A stretch of DNA of 64,000 nt, taken from contig NZ_JH594606.1 in NCBI RefSeq assembly GCF_000243235.1, positions 2,856,255-2,920,254 on the forward strand. The letters are read 5' to 3'. Of the stretch, positions 42,766 to 51,899 are shown one piece after another. The position numbers and the translations under genes were made by a program. The DNA is from Gillisia limnaea DSM 15749 (lineage in GTDB: Bacteria; Bacteroidota; Bacteroidia; Flavobacteriales; Flavobacteriaceae). The notes beneath the pieces were generated by a model that worked only from the letters and a program-made list of their open reading frames with translations, had not been told where the DNA came from and made no database searches. Position 1 is the stretch's first letter, and each line of letters starts with the position of its first letter.

Positions 42766-43209
42766 ATGCCTTTAGATCGATTAAACTGGTTGATATTGGA
42801 ATCCCTTCAGAAGAATGCCCGACAATCATTTTCAGAGATAGGTCGTAACGTTGGACTTACTTCTCCAGCGGTAGCTGACAGGGTGAAGAAGATGGAGGAC
42901 AGTGGTGTTATTAAAGGCTATAAAGCTGAAGTGTCCTATCACAAAACCGGACATCAACTTAAAGCTGTGATTACGCTTAGAGCTTTTATGGGGAGGCTCA
43001 AACCTTTTCTGGAAAAAGTAAAAGAATTTAAAGAAGTGATCAATTGTTACCGGATCACAGGAAATGAAAATATAATCATGGAGGTGGTGCTTTATGATCA
43101 ATCCCATTTAGAGGAATTTATCGATAAACTAATCACGTACGGGGAAACCAAAACCCACATAATCCTCTCCAGCGTAGTGGAGCATGGCCCGATAAAAAGA
43201 AGGGGTTAA
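42766..43209 (+). CDS. Lrp/AsnC-family transcriptional regulator
   Basis: A protein of 147 aa. The N-terminal helix-turn-helix is 'LDRLNWLILESLQKNARQSFSEIGRNVGLTSPAVADRVKKMEDSGVI'. The C-terminal RAM ligand domain contains 'CYRITGNENIIMEVVLYDQSHLEEFID'. It probably senses an amino acid. Target genes are not evident; it lies 127 bp upstream of ccoI with no shared promoter. Confidence 0.93.
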   Translation: MPLDRLNWLILESLQKNARQSFSEIGRNVGLTSPAVADRVKKMEDSGVIKGYKAEVSYHKTGHQLKAVITLRAFMGRLKPFLEKVKEFKEVINCYRITGNENIIMEVVLYDQSHLEEFIDKLITYGETKTHIILSSVVEHGPIKRRG

Positions 43210-43276
43210 AATTTTAGCAAGATGCAATTCTTAAAGGGCATACGTTTTTAAGATTTGATAGTATTATCTTCCAATC

Positions 43277-43319
43277 TGATCATCGTCATATTTTTTTATT
43301 TACAGTCTGCGCACATTTG
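43277..43319 (+). promoter_or_regulatory. Crp/Fnr-type box and -7-like element of ccoI
   Basis: TGATCATCGTCA (TGA-N6-TCA, 43277-43288) is centred 29.5 bp upstream of CACATTTG (43312-43319), a one-mismatch TAnnTTTG. It shares ATCGTCAT with the ccoS promoter box at 45731-45743. Confidence 0.6.
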
Positions 43320-43336
43320 CCCAGAATAAAAAATTG

Positions 43337-45715
43337 ATGAGCAAAATTTCAAGCTGTTTTCATTGCGGAGATCCCTGTGAAGCTGAAACAATAGTTTTTG
43401 ATGAAAAAAACTTTTGTTGTAACGGCTGTAAAGTAGTCTATGAAATTTTTTCTGAAAATGATCTTACCGGATACTACGATCTGCAAAATGCACCCGGTGC
43501 CAGTCCTAATGAAACAGAGGGGAAATATGATTTCCTTGAAAACACTTCTATTGCTGAAAAGCTTTTGGAATTCAATGATGAGGGTACTCAAATAATCACG
43601 TTATACATTCCTCATATCCATTGCAGTTCCTGTATCTGGATTTTAGAGAACCTTAATAAACTCAATAAAAACATCAAAGCCTCACAGGTTGATTTCCCGA
43701 AGAAAACCGTGCGAGTAACCTTCAATTCTGAAGGGATCTCTTTAAAGGAAATGGTGGTTTTGCTTGGCAGGATAGGCTATGCACCTTATATAAGTCTGGA
43801 TGATTATGAAACTGAAAAGAAGCACAGGGACCGCTCGATAATTTATAAACTGGGAATTGCAGGCTTTGCATTTGGGAATGTGATGTTTCTTTCTTTTCCT
43901 GAATATTTCGATGTTGGGGAATTTTGGCTGGAACAGTATAAAAGCACTTTTAGGTGGCTGATGTTTACTTTTTCCCTTCCGGTATTCTTCTATTCTGCTT
44001 CGGGATATTTTATTTCGGCATACAAAGGATTAAGAGCAAAAGTTCTTAATATTGATGTTCCGCTGGCTTTGGGGATCCTTGTGTTATTTGTTCGCAGTAC
44101 CATCGAAATAAGTTTTGATCTTGGAAGCGGTTTTTTTGATAGTTTAACCGGATTAGTCTTCTTCTTATTGCTGGGGAAATTCTTTCAGCAAAAAACCTAC
44201 AGTTTTCTTTCTTTTGAGCGGGATTATAAATCTTACTTCCCCATTGCCGTTACCAGGATAAAATCGAACGGTTCCGAGGAAAATGTCCAGGTAAACACCA
44301 TAGAAAAAGGCGATCGGGTTTTAATACGAAACGATGAATTGATTCCTGTTGATGCTATTTTAATGAAAGGGAAAGCACTTATAGATTACAGTTTTGTAAC
44401 CGGGGAAATTGAGCCGTTGGAAAAAGAAGTGGGAAGTAAGATCTATGCCGGTGGGAAACAGGTTTCCGGAAGTATTGAAATTGAAACCCTAAAACCCGTT
44501 TCCCAAAGTTACCTTACCCAGCTTTGGAGTAACCAGGTTTTTGATTCTGACAAGGAGAATTCCTTTAGCTCCCTTACCAATACTATCAGTAAATATTTCA
44601 CCGTAAGCATCCTGATGATAGCCTTGGTTTCAACCTCTTATTGGCTTGTGGTTGAGCCAGGCCAGGCGATGAATGTTTTTACCGCAATCCTTATTATAGC
44701 CTGTCCTTGTGCCCTGGCGATGAGCGCTCCATTTGCTTTGGGGAATATGCTCAGGATCTTTGGCAAACTTAAGTTTTATCTAAAAAATGCTCCGGCAATA
44801 GAGCGACTGGCAAAAATAGATACCGTGATATTCGATAAAACGGGCACCATCACAACCAATACAAAAAATGTAATAACCTATAATGGAACGTCCTTAAGCA
44901 TTCGCGAAGAATCTATGCTGAAATCTGCATTGCGGTCCTCCGGACATCCCTTGAGCCGGTCTTTATACAAGCATTTAAATGGTCATGAACTGGTAAAAGT
45001 GCAGGAATATGAAGAGATCACCGGTCAGGGAATGCAGGCGGATTTTGGAGCAGATCATATAAAAATAGGTAGCGCCTCATTTGTAAGTGCCGGAGAAATG
45101 AATAATGGTTTACAAACAGCTGTACATGTTAAACTGAACGAAGAATATAAAGGTAGCTACGTATTTCAGAATGAATACCGGCCAGGACTTTCGGCATTAT
45201 TTAAAAAATTTGCTTCGGAATATGAACTGGTTATACTTTCCGGAGATAATAACGGGGAAGCTGCTGTGCTGAAGGAGTTACTTCCTTCAAAAACCAAATT
45301 TCTCTTCAGCCAAAAACCTGAAGAGAAACTAAATTACATCCGAAGCCAGCAGCAATCGGGACATCAAGTTGTGATGGTGGGAGATGGATTGAATGATGCC
45401 GGAGCTTTAAGGCAAAGTGATGTTGGTATTGCGATCTCGGAAAATGTAAATGTGTTTTCTCCCGCCTGTGATGCCATTCTGGATGCCTCAAAATTCAAGG
45501 AATTGTATTCTTATATCCAGGCGGCAAAAGGAACCCGGAACATCATAAAAATGAGTATTGGGATCTCTTTTTTGTATAATATCGTGGGCTTGTATTTCGC
45601 AATTACAGCACAGTTATCACCTGTAGTTGCGGCAATTCTTATGCCTTTGAGTTCGATAAGCGTGGTGGTGTTTACCACTTTAATGACAAATATTTTATCA
45701 CGGAAATTAAAATAA
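43337..45715 (+). CDS. ccoI: copper-translocating P-type ATPase for cbb3 oxidase assembly
   Basis: A protein of 793 codons including a TTG at 43334; ATG 43337 is the better start. The N-terminus has a Cys-rich segment, 'CFHCGDPCEAETIVFDEKNFCCNGC', then a heavy-metal-associated domain with 'HCSSCIWILENL'. Eight helices follow, with the CPC motif in 'IIACPCALAMSAP' (near 454), the phosphorylation site DKTGT (near 500) and 'GDGLNDAGAL'. CcoI/FixI exports or delivers Cu for the heme-copper centre of cbb3. The adjoining cco operon and matching Fnr-type box support this over general copper resistance. Confidence 0.93.
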   Translation: MSKISSCFHCGDPCEAETIVFDEKNFCCNGCKVVYEIFSENDLTGYYDLQNAPGASPNETEGKYDFLENTSIAEKLLEFNDEGTQIITLYIPHIHCSSCIWILENLNKLNKNIKASQVDFPKKTVRVTFNSEGISLKEMVVLLGRIGYAPYISLDDYETEKKHRDRSIIYKLGIAGFAFGNVMFLSFPEYFDVGEFWLEQYKSTFRWLMFTFSLPVFFYSASGYFISAYKGLRAKVLNIDVPLALGILVLFVRSTIEISFDLGSGFFDSLTGLVFFLLLGKFFQQKTYSFLSFERDYKSYFPIAVTRIKSNGSEENVQVNTIEKGDRVLIRNDELIPVDAILMKGKALIDYSFVTGEIEPLEKEVGSKIYAGGKQVSGSIEIETLKPVSQSYLTQLWSNQVFDSDKENSFSSLTNTISKYFTVSILMIALVSTSYWLVVEPGQAMNVFTAILIIACPCALAMSAPFALGNMLRIFGKLKFYLKNAPAIERLAKIDTVIFDKTGTITTNTKNVITYNGTSLSIREESMLKSALRSSGHPLSRSLYKHLNGHELVKVQEYEEITGQGMQADFGADHIKIGSASFVSAGEMNNGLQTAVHVKLNEEYKGSYVFQNEYRPGLSALFKKFASEYELVILSGDNNGEAAVLKELLPSKTKFLFSQKPEEKLNYIRSQQQSGHQVVMVGDGLNDAGALRQSDVGIAISENVNVFSPACDAILDASKFKELYSYIQAAKGTRNIIKMSIGISFLYNIVGLYFAITAQLSPVVAAILMPLSSISVVVFTTLMTNILSRKLK

Positions 45716-45730
45716 CCATTGTCTCAAATA

Positions 45731-45773
45731 TGATGATCGTCATTTTTTGAAACTACTTGCTAATCTACTTTTG
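45731..45773 (+). promoter_or_regulatory. Crp/Fnr-type box and -7 element of the cco operon
   Basis: ATGATGATCGTCAT (45730-45743; TGA-N6-TCA, 12 of 14 bases symmetric) is centred 29.5 bp upstream of TACTTTTG (45766-45773), an exact TAnnTTTG. The ATG of ccoS follows 20 bp later. The geometry fits class II activation by a Crp/Fnr protein, for example under low oxygen. Confidence 0.65.
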
Positions 45774-45792
45774 CCGGGTAAACCAAGCTATT

Positions 45793-45987
45793 ATGAGTGT
45801 AATTTATATACTGCTGACTATAAGTATTGTTGTTGCAGTTTTATTCTTCATCCTTTTCATTCTTTCTGTTAGGAGCGGACAGTTTGATGATACCTATACG
45901 CCATCTGTAAGGATGCTTTTCGAGGATGAAGTGGTAAAAGAAGACCCATCTGTTAAAAAATCAACCATTAAAAATAGAGAAGAATAA
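45793..45987 (+). CDS. ccoS: cbb3 oxidase assembly protein CcoS
   Basis: A protein of 64 aa from ATG 45793. The in-frame ATG at 45757 lies upstream of the -7 element and is excluded. One N-terminal helix, 'MSVIYILLTISIVVAVLFFILFILS', is followed by 'VRSGQFDDTYTPSVRMLFED', the signature CcoS tail (GQFDDxxTPxxRxLFED). CcoS is needed for cofactor insertion into cbb3. The next gene starts 2 bp after its stop. Confidence 0.93.
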   Translation: MSVIYILLTISIVVAVLFFILFILSVRSGQFDDTYTPSVRMLFEDEVVKEDPSVKKSTIKNREE

Positions 45988-45989
45988 GT

Positions 45990-48170
45990 ATGGAAATTGA
46001 GCAGTTTTATTACGATAATAAGATCGTAAAGAAGTTTACGTACGCCACCATTTTCTGGGGTATTGTTGGAATGTCGGTAGGCTTACTGATTGCCTTTTTA
46101 TTTTTGTTTCCAAATCTAACCGACGGGATTTCCTGGTTAAGTTTTGGTAGGTTGAGACCTTTGCACACCAACGCGGTGATTTTTGCTTTTGTAGGAAATG
46201 CCATTTTTGCCGGGATCTATTATTCCCTGCAACGGCTGTTGAAAGCCAGGATGTTTTCAGATGCTTTAAGCAATATTAATTTCTGGGGCTGGCAGTTAAT
46301 TATTGTGGCAGCAGCAATAAGCCTTCCGCTGGGATATACTTCTTCTAAAGAATATGCAGAGCTTGAATGGCCAATCGATATTGCAATTGCGTTGGTTTGG
46401 ATCGCATTTGGAGTAAATATGATAGGTACTATTTTTAAAAGAAGACAACGGCACCTGTATGTGGCGATCTGGTTTTATCTGGCAACTTTTGTAACCGTCG
46501 CGGTACTTCACATCTTTAACAGCCTTGCGCTTCCGGTTGGTTTTCTAAAGAGCTATTCTGTGTACGCCGGAGTGCAGGATGCTTTGGTACAATGGTGGTA
46601 TGGGCATAATGCGGTTGCATTCTTTCTTACCACTCCGTTTCTTGGTTTGATGTACTACTTCATTCCGAAGATGGCAAACAGGCCGGTTTATTCCTATAAA
46701 TTATCTATTATTCACTTTTGGTCGCTCATTTTTATCTACATCTGGGCCGGACCACATCACTTATTATATTCCTCATTACCAGACTGGGCTCAAAACCTTG
46801 GGGTAGCTTTTTCGATAATGTTATTATTTCCATCCTGGGGTGGAATGATCAATGGGCTATTGACCTTGCGTGGCGCCTGGGATAAAGTTCGTACAGATCC
46901 TACCTTGAAATTTATGGTGGTAGCTTTAACCGGCTATGGAATGGCAACTTTTGAAGGCCCAATGTTATCGCTTAAAAACGTGAATGCGATTGGTCACTTT
47001 ACCGACTGGATTATTGCTCATGTTCACGTAGGTGCGCTTGCATGGAATGGATTCCTGGCTTTCGGGATGATTTACTGGATGCTTCCAAGGTTGTTTAAAA
47101 CAAAATTATTCTCTAACGGACTGGCAAATTTCCACTTCTGGATAGGAACTTTGGGAATAATTCTATATGCGTTGCCAATGTATGTTGCCGGATTTGTTCA
47201 GGCTTCTATGTGGAAACAGTTTAACCCGGATGGAACCCTGGTCTATGGAAACTTTCTTGAAACGGTTTCTGAAATTATCCCTATGTATTGGATGCGTGCA
47301 ATAGGAGGTTCCCTTTATATTCTTGGGGCATTTGTGATGTTGTACAACCTTATTCAAACTATAAGATCCGGAAGTGCGGTTACCGATGAACTTGCTGAAT
47401 CTGCTCCGCTGGAAAAAGTTCCAAAAAGAAGACTTGTGGGAGAAGCGTACCATAACTGGTTAGAAAGAAGACCGGTTCAGCTAACCCTACTTGCAACCGT
47501 TGCAATTTTAATTGGGGGAATTGTCCAGATAGTACCAACTATTATGGTGAAATCCAATATCCCTACCATCTCCAGTGTCATGCCTTATACTCCTCTGGAA
47601 CTGGAAGGTCGTGATATTTATATACGGGAAGGTTGTGTTTCCTGTCATTCACAAATGATCCGTCCTTTTAGGAGTGAGGTGGAACGTTATGGGGAATATT
47701 CAAAAGCCGGTGAATACGTGTATGATCATCCATTCTTATGGGGAAGTAAACGCACCGGGCCCGACTTAATGCGGATTGGTGGTAAATATTCCGACAGCTG
47801 GCACCTTAACCACTTTTATGATCCCCAAAGTACCTCATCCGGATCCATTATGCCTAACTATAAATGGATTATCCAGGATGAATTGGACAAATCAGATACC
47901 GAATCCAAAATGGAAGTAATGGTTAAGTTAGGCGTTCCTTATTCTCCAGAGGATATCGAGACAGCACAGGCATGGATGCTGGAACAGGGAATTGCAATAG
48001 AAGAAAACCTGTACAGCGATCCGGATTTCGCCAAATCCTATGATGCCGATAAAGCCTATGCCAGGGAGAACGGAACTGACTTTGTTGAGATGAGAAACCG
48101 CGAAGTTATAGCCCTTATCGCTTACATTCAGAGGCTTGGAACTGATATTAAGATCACTACTAACGAATAA
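45990..48170 (+). CDS. ccoN: cbb3-type cytochrome c oxidase, fused subunits I and II
   Basis: A protein of 726 aa. Residues 1-480 form the 12-helix CcoN core with heme/CuB histidines in 'GRLRPLHTNAVIFAFVG', 'WWYGHNAVAFFLTTPFLG', 'WAGPHHLLYSSLPDW' and 'DWIIAHVHVGALAWNG'. Residues about 500-726 form the CcoO monoheme cytochrome c domain: one helix, then 'REGCVSCHSQMIRPF' with CxxCH near 549-553 and a Met axial ligand in 'SIMPNYKW'. Fusion of CcoN and CcoO is the Bacteroidota arrangement. It reduces O2 to water with high affinity and pumps protons. Confidence 0.96.
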   Translation: MEIEQFYYDNKIVKKFTYATIFWGIVGMSVGLLIAFLFLFPNLTDGISWLSFGRLRPLHTNAVIFAFVGNAIFAGIYYSLQRLLKARMFSDALSNINFWGWQLIIVAAAISLPLGYTSSKEYAELEWPIDIAIALVWIAFGVNMIGTIFKRRQRHLYVAIWFYLATFVTVAVLHIFNSLALPVGFLKSYSVYAGVQDALVQWWYGHNAVAFFLTTPFLGLMYYFIPKMANRPVYSYKLSIIHFWSLIFIYIWAGPHHLLYSSLPDWAQNLGVAFSIMLLFPSWGGMINGLLTLRGAWDKVRTDPTLKFMVVALTGYGMATFEGPMLSLKNVNAIGHFTDWIIAHVHVGALAWNGFLAFGMIYWMLPRLFKTKLFSNGLANFHFWIGTLGIILYALPMYVAGFVQASMWKQFNPDGTLVYGNFLETVSEIIPMYWMRAIGGSLYILGAFVMLYNLIQTIRSGSAVTDELAESAPLEKVPKRRLVGEAYHNWLERRPVQLTLLATVAILIGGIVQIVPTIMVKSNIPTISSVMPYTPLELEGRDIYIREGCVSCHSQMIRPFRSEVERYGEYSKAGEYVYDHPFLWGSKRTGPDLMRIGGKYSDSWHLNHFYDPQSTSSGSIMPNYKWIIQDELDKSDTESKMEVMVKLGVPYSPEDIETAQAWMLEQGIAIEENLYSDPDFAKSYDADKAYARENGTDFVEMRNREVIALIAYIQRLGTDIKITTNE

Positions 48171-48185
48171 TAAAAACAGTCTGTT

Positions 48186-48371
48186 ATGCTAAAATTTGTA
48201 AAAGGCCATATGGAGAGTATTGAAGGAATAGAGATCTATCCTATCATCTCGCTTCTTATATTTTTCATCTTCTTCGTGGTGTTATTCTTATGGGTATTCA
48301 CTGCCAAAAAGAATTACATAGAAACTGTAAGTCAAATTCCATTAGATAACTCAAACGATTCTGAATTATGA
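48186..48371 (+). CDS. ccoQ: cbb3 oxidase small subunit CcoQ
   Basis: A 61-aa protein with a single helix, 'IISLLIFFIFFVVLFLWVF', then a short polar tail 'TAKKNYIETVSQIPLD'. The position between ccoNO and ccoP and the 'WVFTAKK' end of the helix are typical for CcoQ/FixQ. It overlaps the next start by 4 nt. Confidence 0.85.
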   Translation: MLKFVKGHMESIEGIEIYPIISLLIFFIFFVVLFLWVFTAKKNYIETVSQIPLDNSNDSEL

Positions 48372-49252
48372 AATTATTGATATCTGCTTTAAGAATAACT
48401 GCCCTTGTGGTTATAGCTTTCCTGCTCATAGAATATTTACTTCCTACAGAAGACGGATTAGTAATGGTAAAATACCCGGTTTTACTTGGTATCCTTGCAG
48501 TGGTGTTTATCGCTGCCCTTGCTATTGAAATAGCGATCGCTGCTTTGGGAAATGTTCTTTTTAAATCCCTTAAAGGGGATGCCCGGGAAAAGTACCTACA
48601 GGAGGAACTGTTAAAAAAAGGAAAGCTTAAGAACTGGTTAAAAAAGTTTAGAGCTAATTTAACAAAAAGAAAGCCTTTAGAAGAGGAGGGCGAGATCATC
48701 ATGGATCATGATTATGATGGGATTAGGGAGTTGGATAACAAGCTGCCGCCCTGGTGGTTATATGGGTTTTATGCAACTATCATCTATGCTTTTGGTTACA
48801 TGGCCTATTATCACATATTTGACGGTACTACTCAGGAAGAGGAATATCAGGCTGAAATAGCCCAGGCAAGGGTTGAAATTGAAGAGTACAAGAAAAATGC
48901 ACCAGATCTAATCGATGCCAGCACCGTTGCACTTTTAACAGATGAAGTCGATCTAAGTGCCGGAAGCAAAATATACAATGTGAATTGTGTCGCTTGTCAC
49001 CGTGCCGATGGAGGTGGAGGAATAGGACCAAATTTAACCGATGATCACTGGGTTTTCGATGGTGATATCGCCGGGGTTTATACCGTGATTTCTGAGGGAG
49101 GAAGACCCGGAAAAGGTATGATTTCCTGGAAGCAGGATCTTAAACCATTTGAAATTGCTCAGGTAGCGAGTTATATTTTGAGTTTGCACGGTTCAAACCC
49201 CCCGGATCCAAAAGAAGCTGAAGGGGAATTTTTTGTCATTGATCAGGAATAG
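48368..49252 (+). CDS. ccoP: cbb3 oxidase subunit III (CcoP), monoheme form
   Basis: A protein of 294 aa. The N-terminus has two hydrophobic helices (1-55) not found in proteobacterial CcoP. The conserved CcoP N-domain follows, 'DHDYDGIRELDNKLPPWWLYGFYATIIYAFGYMAYYH'. There is a single cytochrome c domain with CVACH near 206-210. Proteobacterial CcoP carries two hemes; only one CxxCH exists here. It passes electrons to CcoO. Confidence 0.93.
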   Translation: MKLLISALRITALVVIAFLLIEYLLPTEDGLVMVKYPVLLGILAVVFIAALAIEIAIAALGNVLFKSLKGDAREKYLQEELLKKGKLKNWLKKFRANLTKRKPLEEEGEIIMDHDYDGIRELDNKLPPWWLYGFYATIIYAFGYMAYYHIFDGTTQEEEYQAEIAQARVEIEEYKKNAPDLIDASTVALLTDEVDLSAGSKIYNVNCVACHRADGGGGIGPNLTDDHWVFDGDIAGVYTVISEGGRPGKGMISWKQDLKPFEIAQVASYILSLHGSNPPDPKEAEGEFFVIDQE

Positions 49253-49268
49253 ATACTAAAAATAGTAA

Positions 49269-50684
49269 ATGCAAGCTAACGAGAATTTCAGAGATACCAT
49301 AGGGACACTGGATGACGAAGGAAAGCGCAAATGGGTATTTCCGAAAAAGCCGAAAGGAACGCTCTATGAATACCGAAAATGGGTGAGCTATTCCCTTCTT
49401 ATCTTTTTGTTTGCGGCTCCTTTTATAAAAGTAAATGGCAATCAGTTTTTGCTTTTTAATGTTCTGGAACGCAAATTCAATATTTTTGGGTTTCCATTCT
49501 GGCCACAGGATTTCTATCTTTTTGTGATATCTTTAATCATTGGAGTGGTGTTTATCACCCTATTTACTGTGGCCTTCGGAAGGATATTTTGCGGATGGAT
49601 CTGCCCGCAAACCATATTTATGGAAATGGTTTTTAGAAGAATAGAATATGCCATTGAAGGAGACAGAGGGAAACAGATCAGGCTTGAGAAAATGCCGTGG
49701 AACAAAGAGAAGATCACTAAACGCGGATTGAAATGGTTTATATTTTTTATTATTTCCTTTCTTATTGCCAACGTTTTTTTAGCCTATTTAATAGGAAGTG
49801 ATGAACTGCTGGAATTTATAGCGGAAGGTCCGTTGGAAAATATAAGTACCCTCATTTCCCTTTTGATCTTTACCGGGGTATTCTACTTTGTTTTCGCCTG
49901 GTTCCGGGAACAGGTTTGCATAATTGCCTGTCCTTACGGAAGGCTTCAGGGTGTTTTGCTGGATAATAAATCCATTGTAGTAGCCTATGATCATAAAAGA
50001 GGAGAAGCTGAAAATGGCAGAAAATTATTTAGAAAAGGAGAAGATCGTGAAGAAAAAGGATATGGAGATTGTATCGATTGTTTTCAATGCGTACACGTTT
50101 GTCCTACGGGAATTGATATAAGGAATGGAACTCAATTGGAGTGTGTTAACTGCACGGCTTGTATCGACGAATGCGATTCTATCATGGAAAAAGTCGACCT
50201 TCCCAAGGGCCTCATTCGTTTTGCCAGTGAAGATGATATCCTAAAGAAAGAAAAATTCAAATTCACGCCCAGGTTAAAGGGATATGCAGCAGTGCTTTTC
50301 ATACTTATGGGAGTTTTGACAGGAATGCTTTTTCTTCGAAATGATGTTCAGGCCAATGTATTAAGGCTTCCGGGGCAATTATATGCCACCACCCAAAATG
50401 ACATGATAAGCAATGTGTACACCTATAAAATAATAAATAAAACTTCAAGCGAAATAGGAGGAGTGGAATTTAAATTATTATCTCATACAGGGAGCATAGC
50501 TCCCGTAGGCCACCAGGGTTTATTGATACCGGCGCAGGGTCTAGCTAAGGGAACTTTATTTATAGAGATAAATCCCTCGGCTCTGGAAGGGGAAAAGGAA
50601 AAAGTGAAAATTGGGATTTACAGTAATAATAAACTTATTGAAACTACTAACACCACTTTTTTGGGACCAAGAAGTTATAATTAA
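49269..50684 (+). CDS. ccoG: cbb3 oxidase accessory ferredoxin-like protein CcoG
   Basis: A 471-aa FixG/RdxA protein. It has membrane helices, 'FGRIFCGWICPQTIFMEMVFRRIEY', 'CIIACPYGRLQGVLLD', and two 4Fe-4S clusters in 'CIDCFQCVHVCPTGIDIRNG' and 'QLECVNCTACIDECDSIME'. A C-terminal Ig-like periplasmic domain follows. CcoG is reported to reduce Cu(II) during cbb3 assembly. Confidence 0.96.
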   Translation: MQANENFRDTIGTLDDEGKRKWVFPKKPKGTLYEYRKWVSYSLLIFLFAAPFIKVNGNQFLLFNVLERKFNIFGFPFWPQDFYLFVISLIIGVVFITLFTVAFGRIFCGWICPQTIFMEMVFRRIEYAIEGDRGKQIRLEKMPWNKEKITKRGLKWFIFFIISFLIANVFLAYLIGSDELLEFIAEGPLENISTLISLLIFTGVFYFVFAWFREQVCIIACPYGRLQGVLLDNKSIVVAYDHKRGEAENGRKLFRKGEDREEKGYGDCIDCFQCVHVCPTGIDIRNGTQLECVNCTACIDECDSIMEKVDLPKGLIRFASEDDILKKEKFKFTPRLKGYAAVLFILMGVLTGMLFLRNDVQANVLRLPGQLYATTQNDMISNVYTYKIINKTSSEIGGVEFKLLSHTGSIAPVGHQGLLIPAQGLAKGTLFIEINPSALEGEKEKVKIGIYSNNKLIETTNTTFLGPRSYN

Positions 50685-50695
50685 AAAAAATAAAG

Positions 50696-51142
50696 ATGAA
50701 AATTAATTGGGGAGTTGGAGTTGTGATCGCGTTTGTTGCATTTATTACATTCATTTTAAGTTTCGTGTATTTGATGTTTACAGATGAAAAATACGAATAC
50801 GATTTGGTTGTTGAAGAATACTATAAACAGGAAGTGGGTTTTCAGGATGAGTTAAATGCTGAAAAAGACGCAAATGCACTTGCTGAAAATGTGGTAATTA
50901 CCTCAACCCAGGATGGTGTGATTATTCATTTCCCTGTGGAAGAAGGAACATTAAAAATTGATGGACTTATAACATTCTACAGGCCCTCATCCAAAGGCCT
51001 GGATTTCACCAGAAAAATTCTTATAAAAGACCGGGTAATGTTTATTTCTAAGGAGTTTTTGGTTCAGGGCCGGTGGGATGTCAGTGTGCGGTGGAAATAC
51101 GGCGGAAAAAACTACCTCACTAAGAAAAAAATCACTTTTTAA
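50696..51142 (+). CDS. ccoH: FixH-family protein (CcoH)
   Basis: A 148-aa protein with one N-terminal helix and a periplasmic beta-sandwich: 'EYDLVVEEYYKQEVGFQDELNAEKDA' is the FixH entry motif and 'VSVRWKYGGKNYLTKKKITF' the end. It assists copper-centre assembly of cbb3. It lies 11 bp after ccoG. Confidence 0.9.
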   Translation: MKINWGVGVVIAFVAFITFILSFVYLMFTDEKYEYDLVVEEYYKQEVGFQDELNAEKDANALAENVVITSTQDGVIIHFPVEEGTLKIDGLITFYRPSSKGLDFTRKILIKDRVMFISKEFLVQGRWDVSVRWKYGGKNYLTKKKITF

Positions 51143-51161
51143 CCATAAAACCTTCAGAGAT

Positions 51162-51863
51162 ATGCTGTTTTCAGCTTTAATATTGGGACTTTTGGGCAGT
51201 CTGCATTGTATTGGGATGTGTGGTCCCATAGCATTTATGTTGCCGGTGGACAGGAGCAATAATTTTAAAAAGGCCCTTCAAATAAGCAGTTATCACCTTG
51301 GTAGGATCTTTACGTATGGGATCAATGGAGTGGTTTTTGGTTTCATGGGCAAAGGTTTCTCTCTCTTTGGCCTACAGCAACAACTCTCTATAGCAGTTGG
51401 AGTTCTTATGATTCTTATAATTCTGCTTCCTACAAAGACTTTTGAGAAATACAATTTATCTAAATATTTTTATTCAGGTGTTGGGAAGGTGAAAAGTGCA
51501 CTTGGAAAATCGCTGAAAAAGAAATCGGCAGATACTTTTTTTACCATAGGATTTCTAAATGGGTTTTTACCCTGCGGACTGATATATATAGCTGTTTTTG
51601 CTGCTGTGGCATCGGGGAGTATTATGCAAAGCAGTTTGTATATGATGGTTTTTGGATTAGGAACTGTTCCGTTAATGACCACAAGTATTTACTTTATGTC
51701 CTTCATAAAAGATAAAGCCCGTCAAAAAGTAAGAAAGCTAATCCCGGTTTTTATAGTGATTACGGGACTTTTATTTATAGTTCGCGGTCTTGGCCTCGGT
51801 ATCCCATATGTTTCGCCAAAACAGAATGTGGAACTGGTTTCTTCTAATATAGAATGTCACTAA
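51162..51863 (+). CDS. sulfite exporter TauE/SafE-family (UreH-domain) membrane protein
   Basis: A protein of 233 aa from ATG 51162. The upstream ATG at 51078 lies inside ccoH in another frame. Six helices; 'LGLLGSLHCIGMCGPIAFMLP' is the conserved Cys/His entry of the cbb3-linked SafE group, and 'GFLNGFLPCGLIYIAVFAAVASG' is the second half. The CxxxC/H motif suggests a metal, likely copper, and the position at the end of the cco operon supports a role in oxidase maturation. Confidence 0.9.
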   Translation: MLFSALILGLLGSLHCIGMCGPIAFMLPVDRSNNFKKALQISSYHLGRIFTYGINGVVFGFMGKGFSLFGLQQQLSIAVGVLMILIILLPTKTFEKYNLSKYFYSGVGKVKSALGKSLKKKSADTFFTIGFLNGFLPCGLIYIAVFAAVASGSIMQSSLYMMVFGLGTVPLMTTSIYFMSFIKDKARQKVRKLIPVFIVITGLLFIVRGLGLGIPYVSPKQNVELVSSNIECH

Positions 51864-51899
51864 ATGGTTAGGTAGAAAGGAATTAAAATCCCTGAATCA

